Below, piece after piece: positions 43,745 through 52,000 of a DNA stretch of 64,000 nucleotides. This stretch comes from Leptospiraceae bacterium (lineage in GTDB: Bacteria; Spirochaetota; Leptospiria; Leptospirales; Leptospiraceae), in NCBI GenBank assembly GCA_016708435.1, contig JADJFV010000038.1, forward strand, positions 1 to 64,000, given 5' to 3'. Numbering within the stretch: the first letter of the stretch is position 1; every line of letters begins with the position of its first letter. The position numbers and the translations under genes are program-made. The notes under the pieces were generated by a model, which saw only the letters and a program-made list of their open reading frames with translations, searched no databases and was not told the origin of the DNA.

Positions 43745-45055
43745 ATGAGCAAATTAGAACGAAATCTGGGTCCGTTTTTACTTTGGGGACTCGGTGTGGG
43801 ATATGTAATTTCGGGAATGTATTTTGGATGGAATTTAGGACTGCCAAAAGGCGGAAGTCTTGGATTTGCGATTGCGACATTTTTTGTAATGATTATGTAT
43901 ATCGCGTTTACGTTTAGTTATACGGAGCTTGCCTGTGCGATTCCGAAAGCCGGTGGTGCGTTTGACTACGCAAACTTGACATTAAATCATCATCTCGGGT
44001 ATATTGCGGGTGTCGCACAGATTATCGAATTTGTATTTGCCCCTCCTGCCATTGCAGCGGCTATTGGTGCTTATTTCCATATTTTCTTTCCTGCTATTCC
44101 TGTTCTTACAATTGCCATTTTCGCCTATTTGGTATTTACCGCTCTTAACATTTCGGGCGTAAAGACTGCTGCTTCTTTTGAGTTGGTCGTAACGATTTTT
44201 GCAGTTGTCGAATTGCTTATATTTGCCGGTATCACCCTTCCTCATTTTCAATATTCTAATCTGGAAAAAAATCCTCTGCCCAATGGGATTGCAGGAATTT
44301 TTGCTTCGATTCCATTTGCTATTTGGTTTTTTTTAGCCATTGAAGGAGTTGCCAATGTTGCCGAGGAGGTTATCAATCCACAAAAAAACATTTTGATAGG
44401 ATTTGGTTTTGCTTTACTGACACTTGTTATTCTTTGTATTCTCACTTTTATTTCTTCGGTTGGAGTCAGTGGTTGGGAAAGCATTGTTTACCCCGAAGGC
44501 TCTAGGGAAATGTCAGATTCTCCTCTTCCGCTTGCACTTTCTTTTATTGTAGGAAAAGACTCAGCTCTTTATCATATGCTGATTACAATCGGATTATTCG
44601 GATTAGTCGCATCTTTTCATGGAATCATTCTTGCATCCGGTAGAGCGACCTATGAATTCGCAAGAGTGGGTTATGCACCGAAGCCACTCGGAGTAATTAG
44701 TCCAAAGTTTCATACACCGGCTAATGCCTTGTTAGCCAATACTGGAATTGGAATTCTCGCCCTTCTTACAGGAAAAACTTCTGAGATTATTACACTTGCC
44801 TGCTTTGGTGCTCTTACACTGTATATCATTTCAATGTTTGCTCTTCTTTATTTGCATAAAAATCATCCGCATATCAAAGGGTCTTTTAAGGTTCCATTTT
44901 TTCCAGTCACACCAATCGTTGCACTCATTCTTGCCTTTATTTCCATTGTATCCCTTTTTGTTTTTAATTTTACGATTGGGATTTTCTATATTATAATTTT
45001 AAGTATTGCTTATTCTTATTTCTACTTTTATTTGAGAGGAAGGAACCATGTATAA
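43745..45055 (+). CDS. eat: Ethanolamine permease
   Basis: This 436-residue APC-family transporter has about 12 membrane helices and imports ethanolamine. The N-terminal block GPFLLWGLGVGYVISGMYFG, then WNLGLPKGGSLGFAIATFF, and the motif FSYTELACAIPKAGGAFDYA are characteristic of the ethanolamine permease group. EGVANVAEEVINPQKNI is also conserved. Its stop overlaps the start of eutB by eight bases, so uptake and cleavage are co-expressed, which strongly supports the substrate assignment. Confidence 0.9.
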   Translation: MSKLERNLGPFLLWGLGVGYVISGMYFGWNLGLPKGGSLGFAIATFFVMIMYIAFTFSYTELACAIPKAGGAFDYANLTLNHHLGYIAGVAQIIEFVFAPPAIAAAIGAYFHIFFPAIPVLTIAIFAYLVFTALNISGVKTAASFELVVTIFAVVELLIFAGITLPHFQYSNLEKNPLPNGIAGIFASIPFAIWFFLAIEGVANVAEEVINPQKNILIGFGFALLTLVILCILTFISSVGVSGWESIVYPEGSREMSDSPLPLALSFIVGKDSALYHMLITIGLFGLVASFHGIILASGRATYEFARVGYAPKPLGVISPKFHTPANALLANTGIGILALLTGKTSEIITLACFGALTLYIISMFALLYLHKNHPHIKGSFKVPFFPVTPIVALILAFISIVSLFVFNFTIGIFYIIILSIAYSYFYFYLRGRNHV

Positions 45056-46415
45056 AACAGTCGTTAGTCGAAAGACCTACCAATTTAAAAATCTAAAAGT
45101 ATTAATGGCGAAAGCTACTCCTCTTCGTTCGGGAGATATTTTAGCAGGTGTTGCGGCTAACACACAAGAAGAAAGAGTGGCAGCACAAATGGCACTTGCG
45201 GAAGTTCCCCTCAAGCGTTTTTTGGAAGAGGAATTAATTCCTTATGAAAAAGATGAGGTCACAAGATTAATTTTGGATTCTCATAACAAAGAAGCATTTC
45301 AACCAATTGCCAATTTGACCGTTGGAGAATTTCGCGAGTATTTGCTTTCGGAAAATACTACTACAGAGATTTTACAGAGAATCAAAGATGGAATTACTCC
45401 TGAAATGACTGCTGCGGTTTCTAAGATTATGCGCAACCAGGACTTGATTTCTGTTTCCAAAAAATGCGAAGTCATTACTAAGTTTAGAAATACAATTGGA
45501 CTTCACGGAAGGCTTTCTACAAGACTACAACCCAATCATCCAACAGACGATTTAAAAGGAATTGCAGCAAGTTTAATTGATGGACTTCTTCTAGGTAGTG
45601 GGGACGCCGTGATTGGAATTAACCCTGCTACGGATAATGTCCATAATGCGATAGAGCTTTTGAAAATGCTAGATGGAGTCAGAGAAAAATACAAAATTCC
45701 GACTCAGTCTTGCGTATTAACCCATGTAACAAATACAATCGAAGCCATTCAAAAAAAAGCACCCGTTGACTTGGTATTTCAATCAATCGGTGGAACGGAA
45801 AAAACAAATTCTAGTTTTGGGGTAAATCTTAATTTGCTCGGGGAAGCCTACGAGGCAGGACTATCGCTTAAGCGTGGAACAGTCGGAAATAACTTAATGT
45901 ATTTTGAAACAGGGCAGGGGAGTTCTCTTTCGGCTAATGCTAATTATTCTCTAGACCAACAAACCTGTGAGGTGCGAGCCTATGCAGTGGCAAGAAAATT
46001 TAATCCGCTCCTAGTAAACACAGTAGTTGGGTTTATTGGACCGGAATACTTATACAACGGCAAACAGATAATACGCGCTGGACTAGAAGATCATTTTTGT
46101 GGGAAGCTACTTGGACTTCCTATGGGCTGTGATATTTGTTATACCAACCACGCAGAAGCAGATCAGGATGATATGGATACGCTACTAACTCTACTCGGAG
46201 TTGCCGGGTGCACCTTTATAATGGGAATTCCGGGAGCGGATGACATTATGCTAAATTATCAGAGCACTTCGTTTCATGATGCGTTATACGCAAGGCAAGC
46301 TTTGGGATTAAAGCCAGCTCCTGAATTTGAAGACTGGCTTTTGAAAATGCAAATCTTAGACGAGAAAATGATTCCCCGCTCTAAGACTACTGCTAAGCTA
46401 TTAGCAGAATTTTAA
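45048..46415 (+). CDS. eutB: Ethanolamine ammonia-lyase, large subunit
   Basis: This 455-residue subunit carries the active site of the adenosylcobalamin-dependent enzyme that splits ethanolamine into acetaldehyde and ammonia. Conserved active-site blocks are GLHGRLSTRLQPNHPTDD (Arg), VIGINPATDN (Asn), MYFETGQGSSLSANA (Glu) and HAEADQDDMDTLL (Asp), matching the positions described for the Salmonella enzyme. It is full length. It overlaps the permease gene. Its stop codon overlaps the stop of slyD on the other strand. The cobalamin must come from uptake or synthesis elsewhere. No microcompartment shell gene is nearby. Confidence 0.96.
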   Translation: MYKTVVSRKTYQFKNLKVLMAKATPLRSGDILAGVAANTQEERVAAQMALAEVPLKRFLEEELIPYEKDEVTRLILDSHNKEAFQPIANLTVGEFREYLLSENTTTEILQRIKDGITPEMTAAVSKIMRNQDLISVSKKCEVITKFRNTIGLHGRLSTRLQPNHPTDDLKGIAASLIDGLLLGSGDAVIGINPATDNVHNAIELLKMLDGVREKYKIPTQSCVLTHVTNTIEAIQKKAPVDLVFQSIGGTEKTNSSFGVNLNLLGEAYEAGLSLKRGTVGNNLMYFETGQGSSLSANANYSLDQQTCEVRAYAVARKFNPLLVNTVVGFIGPEYLYNGKQIIRAGLEDHFCGKLLGLPMGCDICYTNHAEADQDDMDTLLTLLGVAGCTFIMGIPGADDIMLNYQSTSFHDALYARQALGLKPAPEFEDWLLKMQILDEKMIPRSKTTAKLLAEF

Positions 46416-46894
46416 TGGTGGTGTCCACCTTCTCCATGAACATGACCGTGGTCTAGTTCTTCCTGGCTAGCGTCACGAATGCTTTTGATTGTTACATCAA
46501 AGTTAAGTGTTTCGCCGCTTAAAGGATGGTTTGCGTCAATTTGAACTTCATTTTCTTCAATGGAGGTAATAGTGACTATGCGCACTTCCCCGCCCATGTT
46601 TGCCTGTAACTGCATTCCCACTTCTAGGTTTGGAATTTGAGCAAAGTGTTTACTTGGAATTAGCTGCACGAGGTTCTCATCGAAATTGCCATAAGCTTTT
46701 TCGGGAGGAATAACGGCGTTAAACGTATCGCCGACTGATTTTCCTTCTAGAATTTCTTCAAGACCTGGAATAAGATTTCCGATTCCTTGAATGTAAACGA
46801 GTGGCTCTTGACCAACAGATGAGTCAATGATTTCGCCATCTGTATTTTTTAATGTATAGTCGATTGCAACGACTTTGTTTTTAGAAATAACCAT
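46412..46894 (-). CDS. slyD: FKBP-type peptidyl-prolyl isomerase SlyD
   Basis: This protein of about 160 residues combines an FKBP prolyl isomerase domain with an inserted chaperone flap, as in SlyD. I start it at the ATG at 46892-46894, with AAAGGA upstream; a longer frame begins at 46912. Key blocks are KVVAIDYTLKNTDGEIIDSS, YIQGIGNLIPGLEEILEGKS, and FNAVIPPEKAYGNFDENLV. The flap follows, then ANHPLSGETLNFDVTIKSI. The C-terminus HGHVHGEGGHHH is a short His-rich metal-binding tail, and in E. coli SlyD assists nickel delivery. It sits on the opposite strand between eutB and eutC. Confidence 0.93.
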   Translation of the reverse strand: MVISKNKVVAIDYTLKNTDGEIIDSSVGQEPLVYIQGIGNLIPGLEEILEGKSVGDTFNAVIPPEKAYGNFDENLVQLIPSKHFAQIPNLEVGMQLQANMGGEVRIVTITSIEENEVQIDANHPLSGETLNFDVTIKSIRDASQEELDHGHVHGEGGHHH

Positions 46895-47042
46895 AAAATA
46901 TCCTTTCTCCACAAAAGATAGAAAGGAATCCTTGTCTTAGGTGGGTTTTTAATTCTTTATTTTTACAAAAAAATAGGATAAGGAATCTGTCATTCTCTTT
47001 TTAAATCTTGCCAACTAGATTATCCTCTCGGATGTTTAATTT

Positions 47043-47789
47043 ATGAAGAAAGAAACTCCTCTGTCGAAGAATTTAGATCCATGGGTAAAGCTGAAACAAT
47101 TCACCTCGGCTCGCATTGGGATTGGACGAAGTGGAGTTGCTGTTCCGACTGCGGAATTACTTGCGTTTCAAATGGCTCATGCTCAGGCAAGGGACGCAGT
47201 GTTGACGAAGATTGATTTTAAAAAAATTATAAGTTTTTTAAAAAAAGAAAAAATCTCTACGATTGAATTAGATAGCGCCTGTGCTAATCGTGAAAATTAT
47301 CTTACTCGACCTGACCTCGGTCGGATTCTTTCTGAAAATTCCAAAACTAAAATGAAAACGAATGCAAAGACAAATAGTAAATCAAAAGTCTCTCATTCAA
47401 TTTCTCTTATTGTAGTGGATGGATTGTCGAGTGCTGCCATTGAAAAAAATATCATTCCCTTATTTAATATTCTAATACCGGAGCTTCGCAAACGCAAGTT
47501 TAATATTGCGCCTATCGCTCTTGTCAAAAACGGTAGAGTTGCCATTGGAGATGAAATTTCTTTTGTGCAGAAAACAGACATTTGCCTCGTTTTAATTGGA
47601 GAGCGTCCCGGTTTAAGTTCTCCTGATAGTTTAGGAGTATATCTAACATACAAAACAAAACCTAAAACCACAGACGAGAGACGCAATTGTATTTCGAACA
47701 TCCGAGAAGGTGGTATGGATTATCCATTAGCCACTACAAAAATTCTCTACCTCATAGAAGAATCTTTGCGAAAAAAATCTCCGGTGTAA
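47043..47789 (+). CDS. eutC: Ethanolamine ammonia-lyase, small subunit
   Basis: This 248-residue subunit completes the cobalamin-binding enzyme with EutB. Family blocks are FTSARIGIGRSGVAVPTAEL, LLAFQMAHAQARDAVLT, YLTRPDLGRILSE, LIVVDGLSSAAIEKN, ICLVLIGERPGLSSPDSLG, VYLTYKTKP and NCISNIREGGMDYPLAT. A Lys/Thr/Asn-rich insertion at about 100-118 (TKMKTNAKTNSKSK) is absent from the copies I know. It is separated from eutB by slyD on the other strand, so it needs its own promoter or read-through across slyD. Confidence 0.95.
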   Translation: MKKETPLSKNLDPWVKLKQFTSARIGIGRSGVAVPTAELLAFQMAHAQARDAVLTKIDFKKIISFLKKEKISTIELDSACANRENYLTRPDLGRILSENSKTKMKTNAKTNSKSKVSHSISLIVVDGLSSAAIEKNIIPLFNILIPELRKRKFNIAPIALVKNGRVAIGDEISFVQKTDICLVLIGERPGLSSPDSLGVYLTYKTKPKTTDERRNCISNIREGGMDYPLATTKILYLIEESLRKKSPV

Positions 47790-47829
47790 ATTTAAAAGAT
47801 AGTGCAATAGCATCAGGAGACATTAAAAA

Positions 47830-47862
47830 AATTACCACCGATGAACACGGATGAACACAGAT
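47830..47862 (+). repeat. Degenerate GATGAACACGGAT repeat, copy 3
   Basis: ATTACCACCGATGAACACGG then ATGAACACAGATG shows the repeat most clearly. It stands directly before the nested palindrome at 47875-48013, as copy 2 does before the palindrome at 39038. Confidence 0.65.
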
Positions 47863-47874
47863 GGGTTTGCGACG

Positions 47875-48013
47875 GTCATTTCGAACTTCGTTATACGATT
47901 GGGTTTGGCACTTAATGTTAAGATTGAAGTGAGAAATCTATCTTGCTTAACACTATCGTTTTATTGCAAAATAGATTTCTCACGCTTACGCTGATGAAGC
48001 TGTTCGAAATGAC
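47875..48013. repeat. Nested palindromic repeat element, copy B
   Basis: The outer arms GTCATTTCGAAC (47875-47886) and GTTCGAAATGAC (48002-48013) are exact complements. The inner arms GTGAGAAATCTAT (47929-47941) and ATAGATTTCTCAC (47971-47983) are also exact. It is a second copy of the element at 39038-39167 and lies between eutC and the end of the convergent alcohol dehydrogenase gene. Confidence 0.8.
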
Positions 48014-48020
48014 AGCTTTT

Positions 48021-49016
48021 TTAAAACTCCAGAACCGCTCTATAGCGAACCTTGTTCGCGCGCACTTTGGAGATGGCTTCGTTTGCGCGAGTAGATGGAA
48101 ATTTTTCGATGACTGGGGCTATTTTGTGTTTGGCGGCAATTTCTAACATTTCGTTAATCATTGCTCTTCCCCCGATCGGACTTCCCATAATGCGCAGGCG
48201 TTTATTTAAAAGCATTCCTACGTGAACGTTTGAAAGAGTGCTTGGTGGCACACCTACAAAAGTTAATGTTCCATCAGAATCTAAAAGGCTTAGAAAACGA
48301 GGCCAGTCTAGATCATTGTGGGTAGTGTTTAATATAATGTTTAGTTTATTCTTTGTGCTTTTAGGAGTTCCTACAACTACTTCGCTTGCTCCATTTTCTA
48401 GCGCAAACTTTTCTTTATCCGGACTGGTTGTAAAAACAGTTACGCGGTTACCTAGTTTTGCCGCAAACTGAACTGCCAGGTGACCGAGTCCGCCTATGCC
48501 GATGATTCCAATGTTTTGTCCAGATGTCATACCTGCATAGCGAAGTGCGGAGTATACAGTTATGCCGGCACAGAGAAGTGGTGAGGCTACAGCTGATTCT
48601 AGTTCATCTGGAATTTTAAAGCAGAAGCGACTGTCTATTTGAACATGGCTTCCAAATCCACCATGACGTCCTACAATTGTGCCTTTGTTTTTACTGCAAA
48701 GGTTTTCGTTTCCGCGCAGGCAATCCTTACATTCCATGCAAGCTCCGGATTGCCAACCAATTCCAACTCGATCTCCAACTTTCATGTGGCTAACAAGAGA
48801 ACCCACTTCTGTGATCACTCCAACAACTTCGTGACCGGGGACAAGCGGATACTTTGCTATTGCCCAATCATTGTCAATCATGTGAATATCACTATGGCAA
48901 ATTCCGCAGGTATGAACTTTGACTATACAGTCATTCTCGGAAAGGGAAACACTTTCGTAACTAAAATCTTTTAGCTCTGCTTGTTTTTCTAATGCGGCTA
49001 ATGCTTGTATTTTCAT
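48021..49016 (-). CDS. Zinc-dependent alcohol dehydrogenase (YahK/cinnamyl type)
   Basis: This 331-residue medium-chain dehydrogenase reduces aldehydes or oxidises alcohols with NAD(P). Catalytic zinc ligands are in HTCGICHSDIHMID and VPGHEVVGVI. The structural zinc Cys cluster is CMECKDCLRGNENLC. The cofactor site is GIIGIGGLGHLAVQFA, and the following residues suggest NADP rather than NAD, as in YahK-type enzymes. Convergent position next to the ethanolamine genes raises the possibility that it handles the acetaldehyde they release, but it is on the opposite strand and this is only inference. Confidence 0.92.
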   Translation of the reverse strand: MKIQALAALEKQAELKDFSYESVSLSENDCIVKVHTCGICHSDIHMIDNDWAIAKYPLVPGHEVVGVITEVGSLVSHMKVGDRVGIGWQSGACMECKDCLRGNENLCSKNKGTIVGRHGGFGSHVQIDSRFCFKIPDELESAVASPLLCAGITVYSALRYAGMTSGQNIGIIGIGGLGHLAVQFAAKLGNRVTVFTTSPDKEKFALENGASEVVVGTPKSTKNKLNIILNTTHNDLDWPRFLSLLDSDGTLTFVGVPPSTLSNVHVGMLLNKRLRIMGSPIGGRAMINEMLEIAAKHKIAPVIEKFPSTRANEAISKVRANKVRYRAVLEF

Positions 49017-49091
49017 AAATACCTCTATATAAAAAAGTAATAACTTCTATTCAGTATTTTATTAACAAACTAATTTACAATAAAAATATTG

Positions 49092-52000
49092 TTATACCGA
49101 TTTAATCAGGATATCAGCCATTATCTGCTCCAATATTTTTGCTTTTCTATTCAATGGGTTTATCGCTAGAACTTCAAGGATAAGACTATTGGCTCTTGGA
49201 AAATTCTTTACTCTCATAAGGGCAACGATGAGTCTAAATAAGTTTCGTCTACCTGCCGGAGAGCGAAGTTTGATTAGTTCAGCATAATGAATGAATCTAT
49301 CATAATTTTTCAATTTAAATAGAAGTAAAGATAGCTGCAAAAGATTTTTCTTATCGAGCGGTTGCAGCTCGATTAATTCCTCATAGGTTTTAATCAATGC
49401 TGGATAATCTTTGTTTGTCTTTTGAAATTCTAACTTTTCTTCTAACTGATTTAACAATATGAGAAATTCTTTTTCTTCTTTTTGCCTGTCTTCTTCTTTT
49501 ATAAATTCTAATTCCTTAAAGCTAACACGTAACAGGGATAAATCGTCATTTAACTCACCTTTAGTTTTAATAGATAGAGAAATTTCTTTTAGATTTCCGT
49601 TGCCGGCTTCTACAGATTCTAAGAATAAATCTTCATCAAAATTTAGCACTTCTAATCCATTCTCATCTCGATCAATAATGATATCGTCTCTCCCATCTGA
49701 TCCAATGATTAATACGTCACCCGCTAACATTTGAAATAAGGAAATTTGAATAGGGGAGTTAATTCCCTGTATCCCCATCTTTCTATATTTGCGTCCAACC
49801 TTTTCAATAAACTTAGCTTTCTTATTTCTATAAAGAGTAATCTTCGGATGTTCCACGTTTATAAAATATAGAACTCCATTTTCTTCGTCTAGTAGACCTA
49901 GAACGAGCGATATAAGCATATAGCCATCGAAGCTTTCAAATATTCTTTGCATTTCAAGAAAGCTATTCTTTATCCATTTTTCCGGGTAGAGATGTTCTCC
50001 TAAAGAGATGGAATGTGTTCTTTGTAAAATTGATTTGAAAACAGAGCCTAATACTAATATGCCGCCGGCTCCTTGAATCGATTTCCCCATAGCGTCTGCG
50101 TTTAGAACTACAATATAAGAACGGTTATTTAAAAAAATTCGATCTGTAGTGCAAAGATCCCCACCAATTTCTAATTCTTTGTTTTTAAAAATAAATTTCT
50201 TTTTTTGTTCGATTAAAAATTCAATTTGAACTGCATCAGTTTGAATATTATTCTTGCCAAGCGGTTCAATGAGAAGGGATGTTAAAAAATAATCTGCATC
50301 TTGCTTTTCTTTTAGAACTTGCACTTCCTTTAGCGCATGATTTAGATTAGCCGTTCGTTCTTCTACCTTAGCTTCTAGGTTTGCATACAATTCGGAATTC
50401 TCTATAGAAATGGCAATTTGAGTTGAAAGAATGCTCAAAACTTCCAATCTTTCTTTTGTGAATGCGTCTACCGTATAATTGTTTTCAAGATAGATTATTC
50501 CAATTAAACTGTCATGTCTCAATACCGGATAACACAGAATAGACTTTGGATTCCACTTTCTGAGATAAGGATCATTGATAAATAAATCTTCCTTACTTGC
50601 ATCTCGAAGAACGATGTGTTTTTTTACTCTCTTTACATAGTTAATCAATGAGTAGGGAACTATATCTGGATTTACAAAGGCTTTTCCTAAAGCTGAGTTG
50701 GTGTTTGAAACTTCAATTTCTTCTTCGGCTGAATTTCCATTGGCAAGAATGAAAAAATCATCATTGTGAATTTTTATAAAAAGACCTTTCTCTGCTCCCG
50801 CATTTTCAAATAAAATTCGCATAATTTTTTTTAAAAGTTTTTCAAGAACAATTTCTTCTGCGAGTGCTTGGGATGCCTTGATGACAGCATTCAGATCAAG
50901 CAAACTTACTGGATGGGTAAACTTTGCTCGAGCGTCCATGGCGTTATCCGACAAATCACTATTAACCTTTCTACGATTTGTTTTTGGAAATAAATCTGGA
51001 TATTTTTTTTCGATTTGATTCACTTTTTCAACTGAACCCCAACGACTGTATAGATAGTGGGCTTCCATCATATAGCTTCGCATAATTTTAGTTTTTCCCA
51101 AATGCATATAAAGATTCGCACAGAGTTCATTTGCGATAGCTTCCATATGCAGAAACTCATTCTTATGTGCTTCTGCGATTGCTTCATCGTATAATTTACT
51201 GGCTCGCCAGAAATGTCCACTTAGTCTAGCTAGCTCTGCTTCTACTAAAAGATATTTGTGAAGAAAATTTTCAGAGCAAAACTTACTCCAAGCTTTCATT
51301 TGCTTTTGGTATGCTTTGACTTTGGTAATGTATTGCTCTTTTTCTATAGGATCAGCATTTGTGGATAACGCGCATAATGTGAGGGAGGCATACAAATTGT
51401 ATTCGCAGACAGTGTAAGTGCCCGTTGCGTACTCTAGGTATTTTTCTGCTCGCATGACTTGATTGTAAGCATCTTCATAATTCTCTTGAAGAAAAAAAAT
51501 TAACATTCGAAGTGTCTTGAATATAAAGACAGTAATATAGTTATGATTTTCTTTCCATTCCAGTAGAAATTTTTGAGCATATTCGTTGATAACCTCTAGC
51601 TCCATCTTGTCTTCAGGGCTAGTTGTCATTTCCATCAGTACAATTCTTACTGCATTGATGGTATCTTTACCAATACTACTCTTTGCCTGCTTGCACAAAA
51701 GCATATGTTTTGGAATTGTATCATTTAAAATGCTCAAAAGATTTTTGCTAGTAAAGAATAAATTAATTATATTAAAAACCAAACTATAACTTAGATGTTG
51801 TAATTCTCCAGATTCTTTACCCACCTCTAAGCATTTGCGATTTAACTCGGCTGCGTTTTTTAAATGCTCTCTAAAGGGCAGAGTAAAATTAGCTACGACG
51901 CTTGCCGTCTTAGTAATTTCTGATTTGTTCTGATGCTTTTCAGCAATTTTTAATGCTAGAATAGCGAAAGCATGACCCGTCTTATAATCGTTGAATATAG

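Noticed and set aside
43440..48020. Ethanolamine microcompartment locus
   Set aside because: No shell protein genes or other eut genes are present; only permease and lyase subunits are found.
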